A DNA stretch of 64,000 nucleotides from Bradyrhizobium yuanmingense (GTDB lineage: Bacteria; Pseudomonadota; Alphaproteobacteria; Rhizobiales; Xanthobacteraceae), in assembly GCF_029167105.1 (NCBI RefSeq), contig NZ_JARFML010000012.1, positions 124,001 to 188,000 on the forward strand, read 5' to 3'. Positions 34,619 through 43,159 of the stretch are shown one piece after another. How positions within the stretch are numbered: position 1 is the first letter of the stretch; the number at the start of each line of letters is the position of its first letter. The notes under the pieces were generated by a model. It was given only the letters and a program-made list of their open reading frames with translations, had not been told where the DNA came from and did not search any database. The translations under genes were made by a program, and so were the position numbers.

Positions 34619-35401
34619 TCAGCTTGGTCTGGCCCCGATCCAGGATTGAAGCAATTTCTCTCCTTGCGGCGACGGCGCCAGGTTAGGCTGCGTCCCGTCG
34701 AAAGCTACGAGGACGGTTATTCTCTGCAGGTCGTCCTTTGCCTCGGCGGGCGGTTTCGGGAACGGCACGGATCGCTCGACCATCGCCAACGTCGCGGCGT
34801 CCAGCGGCGCGAAGCCCGTGCTTTCCACCAAAGCGCTTGAGATCAATTTGCCCGAGCGATCGACCACGAAGGTGACGCCGGCATCAGCCCTTCGCCCGAT
34901 CGCCTGCGGTGGAAATACCCTGTTGCGCCAGACATGCTCGGTGATTTCCTTGCGCCAAGCGGTCATGGCCTCGGACTCTGCGAAGCCGGAAGCGGGTGTG
35001 CTCAGCACCAGACCGTTGGTCGGCACCTGGAATTGACGGCCCGCGAAGACAATTGGCACCAAGAAATGGAAAGTCTCTTCCTTCAGCTCCGAAGGTGGCT
35101 CGGGAAACGGCTGGGAGCGGGCGAGGATCTCCAGCGCAGCATCGTCGAGCAGTCGCGAGCCGCTGCTCGCAGCAAGTCCCCGCGAGACCAATTTGCCGAA
35201 CCGGTCGATGACGAAGCCCACCTTGGCCTCACCGGTCTGCCCCAGTGCCTGCGCTGGAAATAATCTGCTCTTGGCGATGTGTGCTGACAGCCTCGCCTTC
35301 CAGGCCTGGGCACTATCGCTCTGCGTTTCAGTCTGTGCGTACACCGGGAAAGCCGCAAGGAATCCGAGAAATGCGGCCAGCAAGGGAATTTTCATCTGCA
35401 T
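34619..35401 (-). CDS. Secreted protein with two TonB C-terminal-like domains
   Basis: About 260 residues from ATG 35401 (ATG 35395 is equally possible), starting with a signal peptide that ends VYAQ. Two similar domains (about 30-115 and 140-230) each read R-x-FPxQA, then a V-x-FVIDR-x-GKL or V-x-FVVDR-x-GKL strand, then LDxA and a FPxPP motif, which is the TonB-C/TolA-C fold. It lacks the N-terminal membrane anchor and proline spacer of true TonB, so a direct energy-transducing role is doubtful. The frame is open to 35548, but that part is not signal-like. Confidence 0.75.
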   Translation of the reverse strand: MQMKIPLLAAFLGFLAAFPVYAQTETQSDSAQAWKARLSAHIAKSRLFPAQALGQTGEAKVGFVIDRFGKLVSRGLAASSGSRLLDDAALEILARSQPFPEPPSELKEETFHFLVPIVFAGRQFQVPTNGLVLSTPASGFAESEAMTAWRKEITEHVWRNRVFPPQAIGRRADAGVTFVVDRSGKLISSALVESTGFAPLDAATLAMVERSVPFPKPPAEAKDDLQRITVLVAFDGTQPNLAPSPQGEKLLQSWIGARPS

Positions 35402-35580
35402 GATCCCGGATATTAATCGCCGGTTGGTTGATTGCAAGATTCGTTGCTCGCATCGCGTTTGCTCCGGTCTAGGGTGGTGAACGACCGCGTCCGGCCGCTT
35501 GACGCCGTCCAAATTGCCCCGTTGATACGCCGGGCCGATGACGTCCATCGCAGCCCCAAGCCGCCGGAAGGATACGGACC

Positions 35581-36219
35581 ATGCACCATCAACTCCTCGA
35601 CCGCCTCGCCATCCGCGATCTCGTCGAGAACTGGGCGGTGTGGCGCGATGCCGGCGACTGGGAGCGCTTTGCCACGGTCTGGCACGAAGAAGGCTGGATG
35701 TCCGCGACCTGGTTTCAGGGGCCGGCGCGGGATTTCATGCGCGTCAGCCAGGAGGGTTTTGCCAGGGGCGTGCGCATCCTGCATTTCCTCGGCGGCACCA
35801 GCATCGATCTTGCGGGTGCGCGAGCGATCGCGCAGACCAAGATGACCATCTCGCAGCGTGGCCTCGTGCACGACGTGCTCTGCGACGTCGTCTGCACCGG
35901 ACGATTCTACGATTTCCTGGAGAAGCGGGACGACCCATCAGGTATCGGCAAATGGGGCATCGTCCGCCGCCAGCCCATCTACGAGAAGGATCGGATCGAC
36001 CCGGTCGATCCCGCCGCGACGCTCCGCCTCGACCAGACAGCGCTGGCTGCACTCCCCGAGGGCTACCGCCACCTCGCCTACATGCAGGAGCTGATCGGCT
36101 ACAAGGTGAAGCGCGACATGCCGGGCCTGATCGGGCCCGAGGTCGAGAAGCTCTATGGCGAGGGCCGGGAGTGGCTGGCAGGAGAAGGCGAAGTAGACCG
36201 CGGACGGGCGTGGAGATGA
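35581..36219 (+). CDS. SnoaL/NTF2-like protein
   Basis: 212 residues; ATG 35581 is preceded by GGAAGGA. The start LLDRLAIRDLVENWAVWRDAGDWERF is typical of the SnoaL_4 (NTF2-like) cone fold, used by small dehydratases, isomerases and ring-hydroxylating dioxygenase beta subunits. There is a long C-terminal extension after the barrel. No dioxygenase partner is adjacent. Function unknown. Confidence 0.75.
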   Translation: MHHQLLDRLAIRDLVENWAVWRDAGDWERFATVWHEEGWMSATWFQGPARDFMRVSQEGFARGVRILHFLGGTSIDLAGARAIAQTKMTISQRGLVHDVLCDVVCTGRFYDFLEKRDDPSGIGKWGIVRRQPIYEKDRIDPVDPAATLRLDQTALAALPEGYRHLAYMQELIGYKVKRDMPGLIGPEVEKLYGEGREWLAGEGEVDRGRAWR

Positions 36220-36260
36220 GAGCTGCGGCCGACTTGCCGTCGCTCTCCAAGGTCGTAGTC

Positions 36261-36980
36261 TCACGTCATATATCTGCCGGCATCAATGTGGATGGTCTGG
36301 CCGGTCAAATATTCCGTTTCCATGATCATACGAACCGCCGGCCATATCTCGTCGGGCCGGCCCAAGCGGCCAAGCGGCAGCTGATCCGTCGCATGTACGT
36401 GCATCTCACCTATCATGTCGGTCGCGATCAGGGATGGAGCGATCGCGTTCGCCGTGATTCGGTACGATCTCAGGTAAGTGGCGTAATAGTGCATGAGGCC
36501 TTCCAGGCCGGCCTTCGAAGCCGCATAGGCCGCGGAGATAACGCCGCCGGTCCGAGCCGCGCCGGACGACATGAAGATGAGACGGCCACCCCGCTCCTTC
36601 ATATGCTGTATGGCTGCCTGTGACACGAGAAAAGCGGAGGTCAGATTTGTCGCCAGCGTGGCGTTGAAGGTTGCGCCATCCAGCTGCGAGAGCCCGATCC
36701 GGTTGCCTACTCCAGCATTGTTGATGACGCAGTCCAACTTGCCGAACTTCTCGATGGCAGCCGCTATCAAATGGTCGGCCTGGACGCCGTCGCTTACGTC
36801 CGCCCGGACGGCGAACGCACGTCCACCTGCATCGGCGATTGTTTGAACGATCTGATCCGCGGCTGCTTTGCTGCTGACATAGTTGACGATCACCGGATTG
36901 CCGGCGAGCGCGCAATCGAGCGCCAGCTGCCTACCGATGCCCCGCGAAGATCCGGTGATAATGGTGACCTTTCCACTCAT
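36261..36980 (-). CDS. FabG-like short-chain dehydrogenase/reductase
   Basis: 239 residues from ATG 36980 with AGGAAG upstream. The cofactor loop is TGSSRGIG at about 9-16, NNAG at about 90, the catalytic Ser is in FMSSGAAR, and the Tyr/Lys pair in AAYAASKAGLEG near 155. It ends HIDAGRYMT as in classical SDRs. It follows the TetR gene at 37037-37762 by 56 bp on the same strand and is probably cotranscribed with it. The 429-residue reading extending to 37550 is only an antisense overlap of the TetR gene. Confidence 0.88.
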   Translation of the reverse strand: MSGKVTIITGSSRGIGRQLALDCALAGNPVIVNYVSSKAAADQIVQTIADAGGRAFAVRADVSDGVQADHLIAAAIEKFGKLDCVINNAGVGNRIGLSQLDGATFNATLATNLTSAFLVSQAAIQHMKERGGRLIFMSSGAARTGGVISAAYAASKAGLEGLMHYYATYLRSYRITANAIAPSLIATDMIGEMHVHATDQLPLGRLGRPDEIWPAVRMIMETEYLTGQTIHIDAGRYMT

Positions 36981-37036
36981 CTCAAGCTTCCTGGGTTTGC
37001 GCGCAAAAGAACTGCATCGAATGCCGGTTGCCAATT

Positions 37037-37762
37037 CTAGGCGTCGGAGGAGCGCGCGGGCTTTCGTCGTCCCGACAGGATGCTGAGGAATACGAAAACC
37101 AGTTCGGTGACCATATCGTTGTCGTTTGTCGGTGAGTATCTGCCGGTCAGGGCATGCTGGAAGATCAATCTCTGCTGCAGCAATCCGAAGACGCACCGAA
37201 CTCCCAGGTCGACTTTCGCGTCGATGTCCTCGTCGGTCCGGCCGGGCTTCCGCCGAACGATGGCCGCGAAGCGCAAGGAGACATGACGAGTGAGCTCTGC
37301 GGCTCGGTCGTAGATCTCGCGGTCGTTCAGCAGCAATGTGGGCCGAAGCAGATTCTTTCGGCGCGCATAGTGTTTGACCAGGTTGCGAACGAATGTGCGC
37401 ACCGACTCCTCCAGCGAAAGATTCTCGTGACGCTCGAGTCGGAGGCCCTCGTCGATTCGCGCAATTTGCTGGTCTCTGAAGGACTCGTGCAAGGCGACCA
37501 GGATGCTCGTCTTGTCCTTGAAACGGGCATAGATCGAGGCGGGAACGCATCCGGCCTGCGCCGCGATCTGTGGAATGGTAATCTCCTCGAAGGAGCGTCC
37601 GTCGAGAAGGTCGTCCAAGGCACGAACGATGTCCTTCAATCGTTGCTCGCTCCGCGCTTGCTTTGGAGCGTTGACGCGATCCAGCTTTCTGATCCAGTTC
37701 AGGTCGTCGGTTTCAATCGGCGCCGGAGGCGACTTGGTCGTCTTTTTGGCCACGGAGAGCAT
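37037..37762 (-). CDS. TetR/AcrR-family repressor
   Basis: 241 residues. The N-terminal helix-turn-helix (about 35-85) reads RLKDIVRALDDLLDGRSFEEITIPQIAAQAGCV then ASIYARFKDKTSIL, a standard TetR DNA-binding domain; the rest is the helical ligand-binding and dimer domain. It is divergent from the serine hydrolase at 37914, and a good inverted repeat lies between them (37830-37850). It likely represses its own operon (with the SDR) and the 37914-40733 genes. Confidence 0.9.
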   Translation of the reverse strand: MLSVAKKTTKSPPAPIETDDLNWIRKLDRVNAPKQARSEQRLKDIVRALDDLLDGRSFEEITIPQIAAQAGCVPASIYARFKDKTSILVALHESFRDQQIARIDEGLRLERHENLSLEESVRTFVRNLVKHYARRKNLLRPTLLLNDREIYDRAAELTRHVSLRFAAIVRRKPGRTDEDIDAKVDLGVRCVFGLLQQRLIFQHALTGRYSPTNDNDMVTELVFVFLSILSGRRKPARSSDA

Positions 37763-37819
37763 CCCCAGTTCAGTTCCCGATTTCTAGCGCCAAGCCCTAC
37801 CGCCGAGCAAACACTCGTC

Positions 37820-37850
37820 TTGACAAAAATAGAATTAGAATCTAAATCTA
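37820..37850 (+). promoter_or_regulatory. Promoter -35 with overlapping TetR-type operator
   Basis: A perfect -35 TTGACA at 37820-37825 precedes an inverted repeat at 37830-37850: TAGAATTAGA, one base, then TCTAAATCTA, with nine of ten base pairs matched. The repeat covers the expected -10 region upstream of the serine hydrolase, so binding there would block transcription. The adjacent divergent TetR gene is the natural partner. Confidence 0.65.
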
Positions 37851-37913
37851 AAACGTGGCCGTGTCGATAGCCGGTCGGAAAGATTGTTGGGATCTGCGTG
37901 CCGAGGAAACACC

Positions 37914-39080
37914 ATGGATAAGATCCAAGCCTCACCGGCCGAAATGGGCCTCGATGGGGACAAGCTTGCGCTCCTGCGACAATCCATCGAGCGGGACATC
38001 GATGACGGCCTGTCGGACGGGTCGGTCGTCCTGGTCGCGCGACGGGGCCGCGTCGTGATGCACGAGGCCATTGGATATTCCGATAGAGCAAAGAGCCGCA
38101 CGGCAAAGACGGACGACGTCTTGCCTGTCATGTCATTGACCAAGCAACTGACCGCAGCGCTCGTGTTCCGTTTCATCGATCGCGGCCAGGTGACGTTGAC
38201 GTCTCGGGTTGCCGAGGTCATCCCCGAGTTCGGACAAAAAGGGAAGGAGCACGTCACGATTCGCGACGTGTTGAGCCATCAGGCCGGGCTGCCCATGCAG
38301 CATCCGGTCGAAGACTACAGCCAAGGCAACGAAGCATACGTTGCGAAAATCTGCCAGCTTCCGCACGAGCCCGCTCCGCAAGGCGTGGCGAACTATCATG
38401 CTGGAGCGGCGCATGCCGTTCTGGGCGAAGTCGTGAAAAGGATCGACGGCGGCAAGCGGTCGCTAACCCAGCTGATGGCCGAGGAGCTGCTTCAGCCGCT
38501 GGGCATGAACGATACCGCCCTGACGCTGAGGGGGCGAGACGATCTCAGCAAGCGAACGGCTCCGATCGCCATGCGCGATGACTCCAAGGAGACCATACCT
38601 CAGCGCGACATTGAGAGCATCGCCGAGATATGCACCACGGTGGAGTTTCCGGCCGGTGGAGCTGTGTCGACGGCTTACGATCAGTTTCGCTTCGCGGAAA
38701 TGTTTCGGTTCGGCGGAAAACTCGACGGTGTGAGACTGCTTTCTCCTGCGATAGTAAGCGCGGCGACGACCATCCAGACGGGCGACAAGCTGAGCGGCCT
38801 GTACAAGGCCTCCGCCGAGAACAACTATACCGAGCCGTTCCCCGCGAACATCGGGCTCTCGTTCTATGTGCGCGGCGAAGGAATATTTCTCGCAAGCATG
38901 GGCACCCTGAGTTCGCCAAGGACTTTTGGCGGTTCTGGTTTTGGTGGCCAACTCTTCTGGGTCGACCCGGAAAGAGAGCTCACGTTCGTTCATTTGGTCG
39001 TCGGATATCCTCAATTGTACAGATCGAGAAAACGGTCGCAGAGGCTGTCGGACCTCGTCATCTCGTCGGTGGCGGCTTGA
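37914..39080 (+). CDS. Class C beta-lactamase-like serine hydrolase
   Basis: 388 residues from ATG 37914. The active-site S-x-x-K is in VMSLTKQLTAAL near 74-77, and a Tyr-containing NYHAGAAHAVLGEVV motif near 160 stands where Y-x-N is found; the third motif region is near GGSGFGGQLFWVDPERELTF at the C-terminus. No signal peptide is present, so a cytoplasmic esterase (EstB-like) is likelier than a true beta-lactamase. Confidence 0.82.
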   Translation: MDKIQASPAEMGLDGDKLALLRQSIERDIDDGLSDGSVVLVARRGRVVMHEAIGYSDRAKSRTAKTDDVLPVMSLTKQLTAALVFRFIDRGQVTLTSRVAEVIPEFGQKGKEHVTIRDVLSHQAGLPMQHPVEDYSQGNEAYVAKICQLPHEPAPQGVANYHAGAAHAVLGEVVKRIDGGKRSLTQLMAEELLQPLGMNDTALTLRGRDDLSKRTAPIAMRDDSKETIPQRDIESIAEICTTVEFPAGGAVSTAYDQFRFAEMFRFGGKLDGVRLLSPAIVSAATTIQTGDKLSGLYKASAENNYTEPFPANIGLSFYVRGEGIFLASMGTLSSPRTFGGSGFGGQLFWVDPERELTFVHLVVGYPQLYRSRKRSQRLSDLVISSVAA

Positions 39081-39171
39081 CGCCATGGCGAACGCAGCAG
39101 GGGTAGTTGAGACCAACTACCTCGCAGAGCGACGATCAAACGACTAAGGACCTGTGAAAGATGGAGCCTTC

Positions 39172-39672
39172 ATGAAGAGCCTCGGACTTGCAGCCCGCGT
39201 CTTCGCGGCCACATTTGCCCTTGCTGTCGGCACTGCCGAAGCACGACCGCTCAATCAGGTGCTGGGCACCTGGCGCATGGCTTCAGCTCAACTCGATCCG
39301 GATGGTCGGAATGTCCCGGCCTACGGAGCGAAGCCAAATAGCCTTCTGGTCTTCACCGAAGACATGCACTTCATCGAAGTTCTGACCGACGCTTCGATCC
39401 CGAAGTTCGCTTCCAACGTGCGAGGTGGCGGCACCGACGAAGAGAACCGGGCTGCAATGGCGAGCAGCATCGGATTCTTCGGCACGTACACGGTCGATGA
39501 GAATGGCGTCTTCAGCGGCAATCGGGTTGAAGGCTCGACATTTCCAAACTGGGTCGGTAGCGAGCGCACGCGAAAGGATCTGAGGCTCGATGTAAACGGA
39601 GACCGAATGATCGAGAACTTTCAGCGGCCGGAGGGCACCAAGGTCGTCATCATTTGGGAGCGAGTGCGCTAG
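39172..39672 (+). CDS. Secreted lipocalin-like domain protein
   Basis: 166 residues from ATG 39172, with a signal peptide (about 1-25). LNQVLGTWRMASAQLDPDG then PNSLLVFTEDMHFIEVL and FFGTYTVDENG match the Lipocalin_5 barrel. Such proteins may bind small hydrophobic molecules in the periplasm. It follows the serine hydrolase by 91 bp and precedes the Bug receptor, and probably belongs to the same TetR-controlled unit. Confidence 0.75.
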   Translation: MKSLGLAARVFAATFALAVGTAEARPLNQVLGTWRMASAQLDPDGRNVPAYGAKPNSLLVFTEDMHFIEVLTDASIPKFASNVRGGGTDEENRAAMASSIGFFGTYTVDENGVFSGNRVEGSTFPNWVGSERTRKDLRLDVNGDRMIENFQRPEGTKVVIIWERVR

Positions 39673-39752
39673 AGCGCGCGTCCGCTGATTTCCCGCAAGC
39701 CAACGCGGGAAATAGGGCGGGCGTTTCGGCTTCCGATATCTGGTACGGGATC

Positions 39753-40733
39753 ATGGTGTCTCCTATGTCCAACCGCTTCATGGGTCTGGTCCTCGGCCTG
39801 ACTGCCTCCGTTTTAGGGAGCGCTGCTGCTGCAGCGGCGGACTATCCAGTCAGGCCGATCCGGCTCGTCGTTCCCGCTTCAGCAGGAAGTAGCGCGGACG
39901 TGGCAGCGCGTTCGGTTGCCCACAAATTGACATCGGCTCTCGGTCGTTCGGTCTTTGTCGAAAACATCGTTGGTGCTGGAGGCCGCCTTGGCGCGGCCGC
40001 CGTTGCGAGAGCGTCGGCTGACGGATACACCCTTCTGTACGGGACTTCGATCACGCAGGCGCTTTATCCCGCGTTGGCCAGCACCATCAACTACGATCCT
40101 CTGAAAGACTTCACCCCTCTTGGCCAGACTTTCTGGTTCGCCACGGTACTGGTTTGCAATTCGAGCGTCCCGTTTACCGATCTGCCGGGGCTCATCAAAT
40201 ATGCAATGGAAAATCCCGATCAACTCACGTTCGCGAATTCCGGGATCGGAGGCGGCAATCATTTCAGTACCGAGCTCTTTGCAAAGATGGCCGACATCAA
40301 GATCCGGCACATACCGTTTCGCGGCAATGCCCCCGGCATCCATGCGGTTGTCGCCAACGTTGTGAGCTGTACCTCTCAAACGGAGGTCAAATCGTTTGTC
40401 GGCCAAGGACAAGTTCGAGCCTTCGCCACGACGGGCAAGCGTCGAGACCCCCGTTTTCCCGATCTTCCAACAGTGGCTGAAGCCGGCGTAGCAGGATACG
40501 AAACGTCCTGGTGGCACGCTGTCTATGTGCCGGCGGGTACTCCCTCCGTCATCGTCGAGAAACTTGCAGGTGCCTTGCAAGCCGTGATGCAGGACAGTGA
40601 CGTGCGAGCGCAGCTGGAAGAGATCGGGCTGGTGGCGCAGTATCGTCCCGCGGAGCAAGTGACTCAGCAGATGTCATCGGATATGGCGAGCTTCAGAAGG
40701 ATCGCCAAGGAAAGCAACATCAGCCTGGACTGA
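39753..40733 (+). CDS. Bug/TctC-family tripartite tricarboxylate transporter receptor
   Basis: 326 residues from ATG 39753 (ATG 39765 is also possible), with a Sec signal peptide (ending AAAAADYP). PIRLVVPASAGSSADVAAR and ENIVGAGGRLGAAAVARASADGY are the family's ligand-loop sequences. These proteins bind carboxylates in the periplasm. No TctA or TctB membrane subunits are nearby, so it is an orphan receptor serving a distant transporter or only sensing. Confidence 0.88.
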   Translation: MVSPMSNRFMGLVLGLTASVLGSAAAAAADYPVRPIRLVVPASAGSSADVAARSVAHKLTSALGRSVFVENIVGAGGRLGAAAVARASADGYTLLYGTSITQALYPALASTINYDPLKDFTPLGQTFWFATVLVCNSSVPFTDLPGLIKYAMENPDQLTFANSGIGGGNHFSTELFAKMADIKIRHIPFRGNAPGIHAVVANVVSCTSQTEVKSFVGQGQVRAFATTGKRRDPRFPDLPTVAEAGVAGYETSWWHAVYVPAGTPSVIVEKLAGALQAVMQDSDVRAQLEEIGLVAQYRPAEQVTQQMSSDMASFRRIAKESNISLD

Positions 40734-40890
40734 AATTGCATCGCTTTCGATATCCGCAGTCTCGTCCGAATGGAGGCGCTCTCCGATCTGGAGCGCTCGA
40801 CATGCGTCACAGGCAGCCTCGAGCAAACGAGAGCTGGCATGCTCGGATGATCACGCACGCGTTACCGAATGCCGCGTGGCCTGCGTCAAA

Positions 40891-40919
40891 ATAATGCACC
40901 CAGTGCAGTTTTGTTGACA
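40891..40919 (+). promoter_or_regulatory. GCAC-N3-GTGC operator beside a -35 element
   Basis: TGCAC-CCA-GTGCA at 40895-40907 is a perfect palindrome flanked by A/T, and TTGACA follows at 40914-40919, upstream of the alpha/beta hydrolase (ATG 40996). The core and spacing equal the site at 46490-46500 in front of the TetR gene 45860-46480. Confidence 0.55.
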
Positions 40920-40995
40920 CAAAGAATGCGGACTGTTACCGAATTGGCTTCGGCACAGTGCTGTAGATGCCGAGTGCGGGGACATAGCAGGAGTA

Positions 40996-42159
40996 ATGGT
41001 CATGAGAAGCTGGCTCGCTGCTATGGCATTGGCATGTGCCGTCGCGATGGCACTGCCTGAAGGTGCGAATGCACAGAATGCTCAGGCGCAACAAGAGCAT
41101 GCGGCTTTTCGTGCGGTCGACTTCGATTGGATAGATACGTCTCGAGGTCGCGAAGTTCCTGCTCGCTTGTATTGGCCCACTGAGGCATCGCCGGGCCGGG
41201 TGCCACTGATCATCTTCTCGCACGGCATGGGCGGTTCGCGAAACGGCTACACCTACCTCGCTGCCCGGTGGGCCGCCCACGGCATCGCGAGTTTGCATGT
41301 CCAGCATATCGGGAGCGATTCCTCTCTCTGGCGTGGAAATCCCTTCGAGCTCGTGGGGCGGCTGCAAGCGGCGACCCGGGATGATGAAGCCGCGGCGCGT
41401 GTCAGAGATCTCCGTTTTGCGCTCGACCAAATGCTACTGTTTGCAACCGGTCCGTACGCCCGATTCATCGATACGCGACGTATCGTCGTAGCCGGACATT
41501 CCTATGGCGCGAACACCGCGTTGTTGACGGTGGGTGCGCGGGTCATTCGGGATGGTCGTTGGCTCGATTTCCGCGACCGGCGCATCAAGGCAGCCATCGT
41601 GATTTCCGCCCCACCATTCTACGGTGAGAAGGATTTGTCGAGCGTGCTCGCCAACATCGCCGTGCCGACGCTTCACGTGACGGCGACGCAGGACGTCATC
41701 AAAATTCCCGGCTTCTATTCGGCTGCACGCGATCGAGTCGCGATATTCGAGGCGATCGCCAATCGGCGCAAGCTCCTGGTCATGTTCCGAGGGGGATCCC
41801 ATAGCATGTTTACGGACCGCGCCCTGACCGGAGGGCCAGGGCTGAATCCGAAGGTCAAGGAGGCCACCGGAGATCTAACGCTTGCATTCCTGGACTATGC
41901 ATTTGCCGGGGAGTCCAAAGGTTTGGCGCAATGGAGCTTCGACTGGCAGGACATTCTCGCGCAGCCCACAATGCCGAACGCGATCCCGATCTCAGGTGCG
42001 ACCGCACAGTCGGATCGGCAAGACCATATGCGTGCGACCTCGGCCGAAAGGGGCCGTGCCATAGCCGGTGAACAACAGAGGAATTATCCTCTCCTTGCGG
42101 CTGGGGCACGTCAGGCGACCGCAGACATCGACGGGTCGGCATCTGCATTGCGTCGCTGA
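40996..42159 (+). CDS. Secreted alpha/beta hydrolase (PAF-acetylhydrolase-like)
   Basis: 387 residues; ATG 40996 follows CAGGAG. A signal peptide (about 1-27) precedes the hydrolase fold: LIIFSHGMGGSRNGY (oxyanion region) near 73, the nucleophile elbow AGHSYGAN near 167-174, and a candidate catalytic His in GGSHSMF near 267. The last about 50 residues are low-complexity. Probably a periplasmic esterase or lipase-like enzyme. A six-base gap to the next gene suggests coupling. Confidence 0.85.
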   Translation: MVMRSWLAAMALACAVAMALPEGANAQNAQAQQEHAAFRAVDFDWIDTSRGREVPARLYWPTEASPGRVPLIIFSHGMGGSRNGYTYLAARWAAHGIASLHVQHIGSDSSLWRGNPFELVGRLQAATRDDEAAARVRDLRFALDQMLLFATGPYARFIDTRRIVVAGHSYGANTALLTVGARVIRDGRWLDFRDRRIKAAIVISAPPFYGEKDLSSVLANIAVPTLHVTATQDVIKIPGFYSAARDRVAIFEAIANRRKLLVMFRGGSHSMFTDRALTGGPGLNPKVKEATGDLTLAFLDYAFAGESKGLAQWSFDWQDILAQPTMPNAIPISGATAQSDRQDHMRATSAERGRAIAGEQQRNYPLLAAGARQATADIDGSASALRR

Positions 42160-42165
42160 AGTCCG

Positions 42166-43041
42166 ATGCAGCGTTTCCCGCTCATAGCGGCCTTGTGTCT
42201 GCTGACCGCCGGATGCGCGACTGCGCCGCTGAACAGGGCGGGTTCGCTCGCCAGTTATGATGGTCTGACGCCGTCCGACGGTGTTCTGACGAAGTCGATC
42301 GTTCGCGTCGACAAGGAGGACGTTCTCGGCGCCAAGACCGTGCGGTTGGTAGAAACCCGCTTTTCGACCAAAGCGGCCGCGGAGGTCTCCTTCTCGCCGG
42401 AGCAGCGCAAGATCATCGGCAACGCCATCGACCGCGCTCTGTGCTTCGGACTGAGCGAGCGGTTCGACATTGTCGGCCCAGCGGATCAGGCCGATCTGAC
42501 CGTTCAAGCCGTCGTCACACATGCGGCGGCGACTGATCCTGCGGCGGCAGGCGCATCCGGTGTCGCGCGGGTGGCGAAAACTGTACTCCTACCCGGTGTG
42601 CCGGTACCCGTTCCGCGCATCCCGTTGGGACTTGGCAGCCTTTCGGTCGAAGGTGAGGCGAGGGACAGAAGAGGGAAGCAGAAGGCGGCTATGGTGTGGG
42701 GCCGCGGGGCGAATTCTTTCACGAGCTCGCCGCGCGTATCGCCGGACGGCGATGCATACGATCTTTCCACGGCATTTGCCGCCGACTTCAGCAGACTGCT
42801 CGTCACGGGCAGTACTCCATTCGGGGCGGCTCCGGCGCTGCCGTCGCTGGACAGCCTGCACGTTTTGCTGGGTGGGGCGCCGAAGCAATCCGCGTGCGAG
42901 GCGTTCGGAAGAGCTCCGGGAATTGCCGGGCTCATCGGCCAAGGACTTGGAGCTCCCCCAAGTTGGACCGACAAAGGCGCGGTGCCTCCATCGCCTCCGG
43001 CTGCCGCGCCACCTGCCAGCGAGCCTTCGCCCGCGACATGA
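42166..43041 (+). CDS. DUF3313-like outer-membrane lipoprotein
   Basis: 291 residues. A lipoprotein signal with lipobox LTAGC ends at Cys17, followed by SLASYDGLTPSDG, typical of the DUF3313 family. A Pro/Ala-rich tail (about 265-291) is unusual. It begins six bases after the hydrolase and probably shares its promoter. Role unknown, likely at the periplasmic face of a membrane. Confidence 0.78.
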   Translation: MQRFPLIAALCLLTAGCATAPLNRAGSLASYDGLTPSDGVLTKSIVRVDKEDVLGAKTVRLVETRFSTKAAAEVSFSPEQRKIIGNAIDRALCFGLSERFDIVGPADQADLTVQAVVTHAAATDPAAAGASGVARVAKTVLLPGVPVPVPRIPLGLGSLSVEGEARDRRGKQKAAMVWGRGANSFTSSPRVSPDGDAYDLSTAFAADFSRLLVTGSTPFGAAPALPSLDSLHVLLGGAPKQSACEAFGRAPGIAGLIGQGLGAPPSWTDKGAVPPSPPAAAPPASEPSPAT

Positions 43042-43159
43042 AGTCGACGATCCGGGCGCAAGCAGTTGCCGCCTGATTCCGCGCCTCAGTTGCAACCCAA
43101 CCGCGGCATCGCGATCTCGCGATGCCCGCGGGGCCATGCACCCCTATCTGTCCGCCCAT

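Noticed and set aside
34619..35401. True TonB energy transducer
   Set aside because: There is no membrane anchor or proline spacer, and two TonB-C domains follow a cleavable signal.
36981..37550. Extension of the SDR reading frame to 429 residues
   Set aside because: The extra part is antisense to the TetR gene; the SDR fold and a ribosome site begin at 36980.
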